A stretch of 64,000 bases of DNA, taken from Hymenobacter sp. CRA2. GTDB lineage: Bacteria; Bacteroidota; Bacteroidia; Cytophagales; Hymenobacteraceae. Shown here piece by piece: positions 1-6,549 of this stretch. Numbering within the stretch: position 1 is the stretch's first letter; every line of letters begins with the position of its first letter. Location: contig NZ_MVBC01000003.1 in assembly GCF_002007105.1 (NCBI RefSeq), forward strand, positions 186,001 to 250,000. The letters run 5' to 3'. A model generated the notes under the pieces. The model was not told where the DNA came from and did no database searches. It worked only from the letters and a program-made list of their open reading frames with translations. A program made the translations under genes and the position numbers.

Positions 1-1166
1 TTCAGGTACAGCACCTCCCCTTCCGGCAGGATGGATTTCGGCGTCAGTTCCCGGGCTTTCAGGATCTGGTTGGTATGCTTGTCGATTTTGATTTTGGTGA
101 GCACCTTTTCGTGCCCGATGCCGCGGCGCGGGTCCTTGTTAATCTCGTCGATGAGCTCCTGAATGGTGTGCACCCCGTCACCGGTCACGGCCGCTGGGGT
201 GCGCTTGGCCGCGGCCACCAGCTTGCCGTTGATGACGAGCAGGCGGAAGTCGAAGCCTTCGATGAACTGCTCCACGATGACGGCCTGGGAGTATACCTGC
301 GCCGCCTTCAGGCCCGCCAGCGCCTCCTTCCAGTTTTTGATGTTGATGGTGGCGCCCTTGCCGTGGTTGCCGTCGAGCGGCTTGGTCACGATGGGGAAGC
401 CCAGCTCCTCGATGGCCTGCTTCAGTTCGTCGGCGTCGTACACGGTGGTGCCGCGGGGCACGGGCACGCCCGAGGCCTGCAGCATGCGCTTCGTGCGGTT
501 TTTGTTGCCGGCTATTTCCACCGCCGCGTGCGAGGTGTTCGACGAGGTAGTGGCCCAGATGCGCTTCTGGTTCACGCCGTAGCCCAGCTGAATGATGTTG
601 GAGCCCTCCAGCTGAATGTAGGGAATGCCGCGCGAAGCGGCTTCGGCCACGATGCTGTGGGTGCTGGGGCCGAAGAATTCGTCTTCGCGGATTTCGTGCA
701 GCTCATCCACGATGGCACGCACGTCATATTTTTCCTTGCGAATCAGAGCGTTGAGCAGATCTACGGCAGCTTCGGCAGCTACGCGGCCCGCCCGCTCTTC
801 CTGGTACTCAAACAGGACGATATCCACGCCATCCTCGTGGGCGGACCGGGCCTTGCCCCAACTCACGGGCATGCCCGCCATGCGCTGCAGCACCAGCGCC
901 ACATGCTTGACCACGTGGCCCCACGGCTCGCCGTCGGCCAGCTCCTCGCGCGTAAGCGGGGGGCGCTTGCTGGCGGTACGGGTGTTTTTGCTGCAGGGCA
1001 GCTCCAGCTCCGGCAGCAGCTTAATCAGCCGGCCGTCGAGGCCCGGCACGGCGTTGCTCCAGGTGTCGGCCAGATCTTCCAGGTCCAGCTTCATTACGAT
1101 AACCTTACGGTGCTTCACGGACCAGTAGCTCGGCCCGCGCATCGTGCGGAGGTCAACGATTTTCAT
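1..1166 (-). CDS. cphA: Cyanophycin synthetase, N-terminal part (runs off the left edge)
   Basis: Cyanophycin synthetase joins Asp and Arg into the storage polymer multi-L-arginyl-poly-L-aspartate using ATP, in the cytoplasm. About 388 residues are visible from an ATG at 1166. The start reads MKIVDLRTMRGPSYWS, the typical opening of CphA (family knowledge). From about residue 224 an ATP-grasp domain begins (KRMLQASGVPVPRGTTV, then VTKPLDGNHGKGATINI, the ATP-binding lysine and glycine-rich loop). The C-terminal Mur-ligase half lies outside the window, so intactness cannot be judged. Transcribed leftward; 723 bases separate it from the divergent sigma factor gene. The name rests on motif recognition over a long region and is fairly secure. 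Confidence 0.88.
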   Translation of the reverse strand, partial: MKIVDLRTMRGPSYWSVKHRKVIVMKLDLEDLADTWSNAVPGLDGRLIKLLPELELPCSKNTRTASKRPPLTREELADGEPWGHVVKHVALVLQRMAGMPVSWGKARSAHEDGVDIVLFEYQEERAGRVAAEAAVDLLNALIRKEKYDVRAIVDELHEIREDEFFGPSTHSIVAEAASRGIPYIQLEGSNIIQLGYGVNQKRIWATTSSNTSHAAVEIAGNKNRTKRMLQASGVPVPRGTTVYDADELKQAIEELGFPIVTKPLDGNHGKGATINIKNWKEALAGLKAAQVYSQAVIVEQFIEGFDFRLLVINGKLVAAAKRTPAAVTGDGVHTIQELIDEINKDPRRGIGHEKVLTKIKIDKHTNQILKARELTPKSILPEGEVLYL

Positions 1167-1553
1167 AAGAACGGGTGTTGAGAAGAGGGAGGGAATTGTG
1201 CCCGCTTCTACGTTGTCGAGTGGCCTTGGGATATGCCTGAGTTAGCTTTACGGGCACTTTTTAGCTGCTTTTCGGTATATATCTCACCGGCTGGGCAGCT
1301 GGCTACTTAGCTTTCCTCCGTATTCGTATTGTACCAGCCGGAGCTTGCTGCGTCGATGCCTTCGCGGGGATATGCCGTCGGGTAGGTATCGGGCACGGCC
1401 ATGTTACGGTGGAGCTTGCGGGCCTGCTTCCCGTAAATTCCTTCAAAACAGTCAACTAGCCCTTCGATTTCTGCCAGTTTTTCAGGCACTTATTCGCTTT
1501 TCCCGAGGTTTTATGCGCAGGGTGCCGACCAGCACCTTGTTTGGAATAAGGAG

Positions 1554-1586
1554 AAAAACCGTTGCTCATTGGGCTACGGTTTTTTT
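1554..1586 (+). terminator. Hairpin with flanking A/T runs
   Basis: AAAAACCGT and ACGGTTTTT form a 9-bp stem around a 13-base loop, followed by extra T residues on the plus strand. It looks like an intrinsic terminator that could work in either direction. No gene clearly ends at it. Confidence 0.45.
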
Positions 1587-1687
1587 CGTTTTGGCCCCCG
1601 CAAAAAAGTTTTGCCGCCGTGCAATCCAGCCCCTTGCCCGGCCCCGTAAGTATAGCAGACCGGCTTAGCCGGCACGCTAGGTTTGCT

Positions 1688-1716
1688 AAAGCCCTCACTT
1701 ATTAAGTGAGGGCTTT
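1688..1716. terminator. Hairpin AAAGCCCTCACTTA / TAAGTGAGGGCTTT
   Basis: A 14-bp perfect stem with almost no loop and A/T flanks on both sides lies 174 bases before the sigma factor gene. It resembles a bidirectional intrinsic terminator that would insulate the sigma operon from upstream transcription. Confidence 0.5.
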
Positions 1717-1889
1717 GTGCGTTTATAGCCGCTTGGTCTTCTACGTGCTTAAGTATTATTGCATTTATTATCAAATACTTATCTAACGAAGCCATACATA
1801 TCCCCAAAAAAGTCGGGAAGCCGCTGTAACCTTCCCGAACTAGCGCGGTGTCCACAAGCAAATAACCCACCCGCTAGCGCCTCCCTGCC

Positions 1890-2441
1890 TTGGAATCCCT
1901 GTCGGACAACGCCCTTATGCTGAAGGTCAAGGCCGGTGAGGTGGACCGCATGGGCCTGCTTTTCGAACGCTACCACCGCAAGCTCTTCGCTTTTCTCTAC
2001 CACATGCTCGGCCGGGCCGAGGCCAGCGAAGACTTGGTGCAGACAGTGTTCTACCGCATGCTCAAGTACCGGCACACCTACACCGGCGACGGGAAATTTC
2101 GCACCTGGATGTACCACCTGGCCCGCAACGTGCTGGCCGACCACCTGAAGCAGAACCGCCACGCCGTGCGCCACACCGATGTGGCGGCTATGGCTGAAAG
2201 CATCGCCGGGGGCCCCCGCGCCGATGAGCGGCTGCAACAGGAGCAGGAAGTGGCCACGCTGCACCGGGCCCTGGCCCGGCTCAGCGCCGACCACCGCGAA
2301 ATCCTCGTGCTTAGCCGCTTTCAGGAGCTGAAGTACGCGGAAATAGCCCGGGTGCTGGACATCACCGAAGGCGCCGTGAAGGTGCGCGTGCACCGCGCCA
2401 TGCACGAGCTGAAGGCCATGTATTTAAAAATCGAAAACTGA
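1890..2441 (+). CDS. ECF-type RNA polymerase sigma factor (sigma-70 family)
   Basis: A 183-residue sigma factor of the extracytoplasmic-function type, which directs RNA polymerase to a specific regulon. Region 2 spans about residues 20-88 (FERYHRKLFAFLYHMLG, SEDLVQTVFYRML, FRTWMYHLARNVLADH), and region 4 about residues 122-172 (LSADHREILVLSRFQEL, YAEIARVLDITEGAVKVRV, the helix-turn-helix). The apparent start is TTG at 1890; no ATG lies upstream in frame close by, and an internal ATG at 1917 would cut into the N-terminus. It is followed after 9 bases by a zinc-finger anti-sigma gene and two DUF4097 genes, forming one operon. The pairing suggests that the neighbour controls its activity. Confidence 0.9.
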   Translation: MESLSDNALMLKVKAGEVDRMGLLFERYHRKLFAFLYHMLGRAEASEDLVQTVFYRMLKYRHTYTGDGKFRTWMYHLARNVLADHLKQNRHAVRHTDVAAMAESIAGGPRADERLQQEQEVATLHRALARLSADHREILVLSRFQELKYAEIARVLDITEGAVKVRVHRAMHELKAMYLKIEN

Positions 2442-2450
2442 CGGGAAGCC

Positions 2451-3371
2451 ATGAGCTGCGAACATACCCAGGAGCACCTGCTCGATTACCTGAACCACCA
2501 ACTGAGCCCGGACGAACGGCAAACCGTGGAAACGCACCTAACTGGGTGCCCCGATTGCCAGATCGAGCTGCATACCACCCAGCAGCTGTGGCAGAAGCTG
2601 GGCAGTGTGCCCGCACCGGAGCCCAGCGAACATATTCGTCCGGCCTTCTACGCCATGCTCGCTTCCTTTAAGGAAGAGGAGTTGAAGCCGCAACGCCCCT
2701 CGGCCTGGGTGGAGGTACGGCAGTGGCTGCAAGCGGTGTTCACGCCGCAGTTTGTGGGCCAGGTGGCCTACAGCGTGTGCCTGCTGGTGCTGGGCGTAGC
2801 CGGTGGCTACTGGCTCACCACGCAGCGGCAGGAGGCGGCCTCGGCCTCGACCGGGCAGCAACAGCAGTTGGCGGCGCTCAGCAGCCAGGTGCAGGAAATG
2901 CGGCAGGTGATGCTGCTCTCCCTCATCGACGACCCCTCGGCCACGGAACGCCTGCGGGCCGTGAGCTACACCAAAGAGCTGAAGCGGCCCCAGCCGCGGG
3001 TAGTAGAGGCCCTGCTGAGCACGCTCAACCACGACGACAACGTGAACGTGCGCCTCGCTACGCTCGAAGCCCTGGCCGAGCTGGCTCCCGCCGACCCTAA
3101 GGTGCGCCTGGGCCTGGTTCGCTCCCTCTCGCAGCAAGACTCGCCGCTGGTGCAGTCGGCGCTGGCCGATGTGATGGTGCAGCTGCAGGAAAAAGACTCG
3201 GTGAAGCCCTTGCGGCGTCTGCTGGCCCAGCCCGATCTGAACGAGGCCGTCAAAAACAAACTTCAGGAAAGCATTCGGTCCCTGTCTGGGGACGACTCCA
3301 ACCTTACTCCAAGCACCCATGAAACTCTGCTTCATACCCAGCCTGCTCAGCCTGCTGACCTTGTTATCTAG
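2451..3371 (+). CDS. Anti-sigma factor: zinc-finger, one membrane segment, HEAT-like repeats
   Basis: 306 residues. The N-terminus has the zf-HC2/ZAS pattern: a Cys near residue 3 and H-x3-C-x2-C in HLTGCPDCQ at about 29-37, which in this family binds zinc and holds the sigma factor (established for ZAS anti-sigma factors). One transmembrane segment follows at about residues 98-118 (VGQVAYSVCLLVLGVAGGYW). After a Gln-rich linker, residues about 165-285 carry repeated helical units (PRVVEALLSTLNHDDNVNVR, LATLEALAELAPADPKVRLG, PLVQSALADVMVQLQEKDSV) that look like HEAT repeats, an unusual periplasmic sensor part. The last 53 bases overlap the next gene in another frame. Topology is inferred: zinc finger in the cytoplasm, repeats in the periplasm. 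Confidence 0.85.
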   Translation: MSCEHTQEHLLDYLNHQLSPDERQTVETHLTGCPDCQIELHTTQQLWQKLGSVPAPEPSEHIRPAFYAMLASFKEEELKPQRPSAWVEVRQWLQAVFTPQFVGQVAYSVCLLVLGVAGGYWLTTQRQEAASASTGQQQQLAALSSQVQEMRQVMLLSLIDDPSATERLRAVSYTKELKRPQPRVVEALLSTLNHDDNVNVRLATLEALAELAPADPKVRLGLVRSLSQQDSPLVQSALADVMVQLQEKDSVKPLRRLLAQPDLNEAVKNKLQESIRSLSGDDSNLTPSTHETLLHTQPAQPADLVI

Positions 3372-4200
3372 CGGCCCCTGCCAGGCGCAATCCGACCGCG
3401 AAGGCACCGAGAAAATCAGCCGCGAGTTTGCCCTGACCGGCGACGCCGGCCGCAGCACCCTGGCCCTGTACAACATCAACGGCTCGGTGACGGTGGAAGG
3501 CTACAACGGCAACCGCGTGGTGGTGGAAGCCACCAAAACCATCAGGGCCGACAACGCTCAGCTGCTGGAGCAAGGCAAAAAGGAGGCCCAGGTCGGCTTT
3601 ATGCAGCGCAACGACAGCGTGGTGGTGTACCTGCAGGGGCCCCACGATTCGCGGCCCCAGCGCCTGACGCACCGCCGCAACGAGTACCACGGCCGCATCG
3701 ACTACAGCTACGAGTTCAACTTCGTGGTGAAGGTGCCCGCAGGCATGAAGGTGGACGTGTCGACGGTAAACGGCGGCAAGCTGCTGGTGCAGAACGTGAC
3801 CGGCCCGTTGCAGGCCCGCAACGTCAACGGGGCCGTGGTCATCCAGAACGCCCGCGAGGCCACGCTGGCCCACACCGTCAACGGCAACGTGGAAGTCAGC
3901 TACGCCGCAGCGCCTACCAATGCGGCCTCCTACCACACCATCAACGGCAACATCGTGGTGAGCTACCCGCCGAACGTATCGGCCGACCTCTACTTCAAGA
4001 GCATGCACGGCGAGATGTTCACCGATTTTCCCTCGGCCGAAGTGCTGCCGGCGCGCGTGTCGCAAAACCAGCAGAACACCGGCCAGGGCACCAAATACAA
4101 ACTCAGCAAAGAGACGGCCGTGCGGCTGGGCAAGGGCGGACCCGATTTCCGCTTCGAGACGCTCAACGGCGACGTCACCATCAAACAGCAACCCCGATGA
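3319..4200 (+). CDS. Exported DUF4097-family beta-repeat protein (first of pair)
   Basis: 293 residues with a signal peptide (MKLCFIPSLLSLLTLLSS, cleavage probably after CQAQ near residue 24). The mature part has the DUF4097 pattern of short beta-strand units that repeat an NG turn: YNINGSV, GYNGNRV, STVNGGK, ARNVNGA, HTVNGNV, HTINGNI, ETLNGDV. Such proteins are predicted to fold as beta-solenoids in the envelope; their function is unknown. The start lies inside the anti-sigma gene in another frame, and a later start would remove the signal peptide, so the 53-base overlap is probably real. The stop overlaps the start of the next paralogue (ATGA). Likely co-regulated with, or a target of, the sigma factor. 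Confidence 0.85.
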   Translation: MKLCFIPSLLSLLTLLSSGPCQAQSDREGTEKISREFALTGDAGRSTLALYNINGSVTVEGYNGNRVVVEATKTIRADNAQLLEQGKKEAQVGFMQRNDSVVVYLQGPHDSRPQRLTHRRNEYHGRIDYSYEFNFVVKVPAGMKVDVSTVNGGKLLVQNVTGPLQARNVNGAVVIQNAREATLAHTVNGNVEVSYAAAPTNAASYHTINGNIVVSYPPNVSADLYFKSMHGEMFTDFPSAEVLPARVSQNQQNTGQGTKYKLSKETAVRLGKGGPDFRFETLNGDVTIKQQPR

Positions 4201-5027
4201 AATTTCTGGCTTCCTCCACCCTGCTGCTCCTGCTTAGCCTGACCGGTGCGCTGCCGCTGGCCGCCCAATCCAAGGAACAACTGGTAGTGGCGCTGAGCGC
4301 ACCCGGCAAGCCCGGCCGCCTGCAACTGAAACTGGTCAACGGCTCCATCAAAGTACAGGGCTACAACGGCAAAGACGTGGTCATCGACGTGGCCCAGCGC
4401 AGCAACAGCCGCGACACCGGCCCGACCACGCCCACCCCGCCCGGTATGCGCCGGCTCTCTAAGGTGTCGGGCCTGGACATCTCGGCCCAGGAGCGCGACA
4501 ACACGGTGTATGTGCGCAGCCTCTCGCCGCCTTCCAGCCCGATAGATTTCACCATCAAGGTGCCGCGGCAGTTTTCGCTAACCCTGGCCACCGTCAACGA
4601 CGGCGACATCACCGTCGACAACGTGAGCGGGGAGCTGGAACTATCCAACGTCAATGGCGACATTCGCCTGGACGACGTGGCCGGCTCGGCCGTGCTGAAC
4701 ACCGTGAACGGCGAGGTCACGGCCAAGTTCAATGACCTGACGAGCGGCACGCCCATGGCTTTTTCCACCGTCAACGGCAAAATCGACGTGAGCCTGCCCA
4801 CCAAGACCAAAGCCAGCCTGAAGCTGAAGTCGGACCGCGGCGACATCTTCAGCGACTTCGACATGAGCACCGATGCCGCCGGCACACCCAAGGTGAACCG
4901 TACCGGCAAGGACGGTACCTACCGCATCAGCACCGACAGCTGGACCTACGGCAAAATCAACGGCGGCGGCGCCGAGTTCATGATGAAAACCCTCAACGGC
5001 GACATCGTCATCCGCAAGGCCAAGTAA
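4197..5027 (+). CDS. Exported DUF4097-family beta-repeat protein (second of pair)
   Basis: 276 residues with a signal peptide (MKFLASSTLLLLLSLTGAL, cleavage near PLAAQS at residue 23). The repeat pattern matches the preceding gene: VNGSIKVQGYNG, ATVNDGDITVDN, SNVNGDIRLDD, NTVNGEVTAKF, STVNGKIDVSL, KTLNGDIVIRK. It overlaps the upstream gene by four bases (ATGA), so the two are probably translationally coupled. It is the last gene of the sigma/anti-sigma operon; a perfect 14-bp terminator hairpin follows at 5151. The molecular role is not known; an envelope location is inferred from the signal peptide. Confidence 0.85.
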   Translation: MKFLASSTLLLLLSLTGALPLAAQSKEQLVVALSAPGKPGRLQLKLVNGSIKVQGYNGKDVVIDVAQRSNSRDTGPTTPTPPGMRRLSKVSGLDISAQERDNTVYVRSLSPPSSPIDFTIKVPRQFSLTLATVNDGDITVDNVSGELELSNVNGDIRLDDVAGSAVLNTVNGEVTAKFNDLTSGTPMAFSTVNGKIDVSLPTKTKASLKLKSDRGDIFSDFDMSTDAAGTPKVNRTGKDGTYRISTDSWTYGKINGGGAEFMMKTLNGDIVIRKAK

Positions 5028-5150
5028 CGCTTACCTGCTCCGACTAGCCCGGCCGGAGCGGCGGACTTCTGCTTGGTGTTTGGGTGAATGAGTAGCTCCC
5101 GCGCACCCGCCAGCCCCGGCCACCGGTATTTTGCTACCCGGCAGCCTTTT

Positions 5151-5186
5151 GCAAAACCCGACTGCCTACAGTCGGGTTTTGCTTTT
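5151..5186 (+). terminator. Intrinsic terminator of the sigma/DUF4097 operon
   Basis: GCAAAACCCGACTG and CAGTCGGGTTTTGC form a perfect 14-bp stem with a 4-base loop, followed by TTTT. Its position shows that the next gene starts after it, at 5244 and not at the earlier in-frame codon at 5088. Confidence 0.85.
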
Positions 5187-5243
5187 CCCGGCTGTAACGC
5201 GTCCGCTGCTCAACCGTATGCAGCCTCGCCACATCTGCTTACC

Positions 5244-5684
5244 ATGTCTGCCGCTTCCGTTTACTTTCACAATTCCCTGGCTACCGTCTCGTACCACGCC
5301 TCGGGCTACGTTTGCCTTACCTGGAGCAACGCCGCCATTGCTGAGGATGAGCTGCGCGCCCTTTACACGCACACCCTCCACGCCCTGACACACTACCGCA
5401 GCAGCAAGCTGCTCACGGATCAGCGCGCGCGGCAGCCACTGCCGGTGGAGGCGCAGCAGTGGATTGTGCGCGAATGGATACCTGCGGCCGTGCGCGCCTC
5501 GGGCTACAGCCACTGCGCCATTGTGGAGGGCGTGCTGCCCGAAACCAGCGCCCCGGCCCGCAATGTGGGCAACGCCCTACAAACGTCCCTCTCCTTCCGG
5601 TATTTCACCGACCCCGAGCCGGCCGGCGCCTGGCTGGCTGAACAGAACGGCGTTTCACCTGAGAAACTCACCCAGCATAGCTAG
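5244..5684 (+). CDS. Conserved small protein of unknown function
   Basis: 146 residues from the ATG at 5244 (MSAASVYFHNSLATVSYHAS). The frame is open further upstream, but the terminator at 5151-5186 makes an earlier start unlikely. It has no signal peptide or membrane segment. The pattern of an early strand (VSYHASGYVCLTWSN), a helix (IAEDELRALYTHTLHALTHY) and a central DQRARQPLPVEAQQWI segment recalls small alpha/beta STAS-like or SpoIIAA-like proteins found as unknowns in Hymenobacter relatives; that is a guess. It is monocistronic, ending at the hairpin at 5726. Confidence 0.7.
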   Translation: MSAASVYFHNSLATVSYHASGYVCLTWSNAAIAEDELRALYTHTLHALTHYRSSKLLTDQRARQPLPVEAQQWIVREWIPAAVRASGYSHCAIVEGVLPETSAPARNVGNALQTSLSFRYFTDPEPAGAWLAEQNGVSPEKLTQHS

Positions 5685-5725
5685 GCGCAACTTTAGCTTC
5701 TAAACCAACGACGCTAAGTTTATCT

Positions 5726-5752
5726 AAACCCTTGCTCCCTGAGCGAGGGTTT
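5726..5752 (+). terminator. Terminator after the 5244 gene
   Basis: AAACCCTTGCTC and GAGCGAGGGTTT form a 12-bp stem with one G-T pair and a 3-base loop, 42 bases after the stop codon, followed by a T-rich stretch (GGTGTTTTTG). Confidence 0.7.
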
Positions 5753-5806
5753 GGTGTTTTTGAGGACTGCGCAGCTAGGCTGTGTGAGCAGTAAGCCAAA
5801 GAACGC

Positions 5807-5847
5807 GTCATGCTTCATCTGACGTCCGCTTGTCGAAGCATTCCTAC
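5807..5847 (+). repeat. GTCATGCT...CGAAGCAT dispersed repeat, variant arm
   Basis: The sequence GTCATGCTTCATCTGACG continues with TCCGCTTGTCGAAGCATTCC. A diverged copy lies at 16145-16188, and the left arm of the palindrome at 19984 has the same central insert (ATCTGGCGTCCGC). It belongs with the GTCAT-ended intergenic repeats of this window. Only one arm is present here. Confidence 0.55.
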
Positions 5848-5924
5848 CAAGCAATGAGGCGGTATACGTACCTACTAGCAAGCACGTAGCGCGGTAATGA
5901 GGATAGTTTTTGTTTCTTGCCGCC

Positions 5925-6143
5925 ATGGCAACTCCCGTAGAAATCTTCCGCCTGTTCGATCTGCAGGACCAGTGCGCCTGCATTTGGGACGAAGCTACCC
6001 AGGTATCCACCCACCAGGAGGGCCACGATACCGTCAACGTGTACCGTATGCCCGCAGGCTTTTCCGTCGCCGTGCGCATTGGCGGGCCCGAACACAAGGT
6101 GTATCAGGTCGATTTGCTCAGTGCCTCTGCTTCCGAGGTCTGA
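5925..6143 (+). CDS. Small hypothetical protein (72 residues)
   Basis: Starts at the ATG at 5925 (MATPVEIFRLFDLQDQCACI) and ends with LLSASASEV. It has no signal peptide or membrane segment. The composition is protein-like, with balanced charges and a plausible beta-rich pattern (VNVYRMPAGFSVAVRIGG). I do not recognise a family. It stands alone between a dispersed repeat and the terminator before tRNA-Cys. A slightly longer start at 5910 is possible. Confidence 0.6.
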   Translation: MATPVEIFRLFDLQDQCACIWDEATQVSTHQEGHDTVNVYRMPAGFSVAVRIGGPEHKVYQVDLLSASASEV

Positions 6144-6250
6144 TGCCCGTTAGGGCCTAAAGGCATTCCTGCGGACCATTGATAGGACGCAGGTTGTCCT
6201 GAACGGCCAACACCTGACGCCTTAGCATCTACCTCCGGCCAATAAAAGCA

Positions 6251-6285
6251 AAAGCCCCGCAACTGCTCAGCTGCGGGGCTTTTTT
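6251..6285. terminator. Bidirectional terminator next to tRNA-Cys
   Basis: AAAGCCCCGCA and TGCGGGGCTTT form an 11-bp perfect stem. T residues follow on the plus strand and a T-rich stretch on the minus strand. It would end both the small plus-strand gene and the minus-strand tRNA-Cys transcript. Confidence 0.75.
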
Positions 6286-6291
6286 CACTGG

Positions 6292-6362
6292 AGGTGACGA
6301 GCGGATTCGAACCGCTGTAGGAGGTTTTGCAGACCTCTACCTAGCCACTCGGTCACGTCACC
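6292..6362 (-). tRNA. tRNA-Cys (anticodon GCA)
   Basis: On the minus strand a full cloverleaf can be read. The 7-bp acceptor is GGTGACG/CGTCACC, the anticodon stem-loop contains CTGCAAA with anticodon GCA, and the T-arm has the standard GGTTCGAATCC. The discriminator base is T and is followed by an encoded CCA (6289-6291). A Bacteroidota-type promoter lies just upstream (6382-6412) and a terminator downstream. Confidence 0.95.
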
Positions 6363-6381
6363 TTGATGGGCCTTAGGGCCG

Positions 6382-6412
6382 CAAACATACGGCATCCGGC
6401 GCGTTTACCAAA
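6382..6412 (-). promoter_or_regulatory. Promoter of tRNA-Cys, Bacteroidota type
   Basis: On the minus strand TTTG (6409-6412) is followed after exactly 19 bases by TATGTTTG (6382-6389). This matches the known Bacteroidota -33/-7 consensus of TTTG and TAnnTTTG. Transcription would start about 10 bases before the tRNA 5' end. Confidence 0.75.
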
Positions 6413-6486
6413 CTAAAACCCGCAGATTTCCCCGCTGCACGGGTAAGCGACTGGTTTCGTGCGCAAAAAAATCAGCCAAGCGGCCA

Positions 6487-6522
6487 CAAAAAAGCCCCCG
6501 ACCTCGCGGCCGGGGGCTTCTT
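6487..6522 (-). terminator. Terminator of rpsA
   Basis: AAGCCCCCG and CGGGGGCTT form a 9-bp stem 28 bases after the rpsA stop; on the minus strand it is followed by a run of six T residues. Confidence 0.8.
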
Positions 6523-6549
6523 CTAGCCTACGCAAGGCAGACGCAGCAA

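Larger units (their letters stand above)
1167..1889. other. Gene-free stretch with two hairpins
   Basis: I see no convincing gene in these 723 bases between the divergent cphA and sigma factor genes. Several short open frames exist on both strands but none has protein-like composition or a recognisable motif. Two terminator-like hairpins are listed separately (1554-1586 and 1688-1716). Two terminators without an obvious gene between or before them suggest either a small RNA or decayed sequence. Confidence 0.5.

Noticed and set aside
1307-1698. Short minus-strand frames of 60 and 80 codons
   Set aside because: They overlap each other in different frames and cross a terminator-like hairpin; no recognisable motif.
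5088-5243. Earlier start of the 5244 gene
   Set aside because: A perfect intrinsic terminator (5151-5186) lies within the extension, so transcripts of the gene should begin after it.
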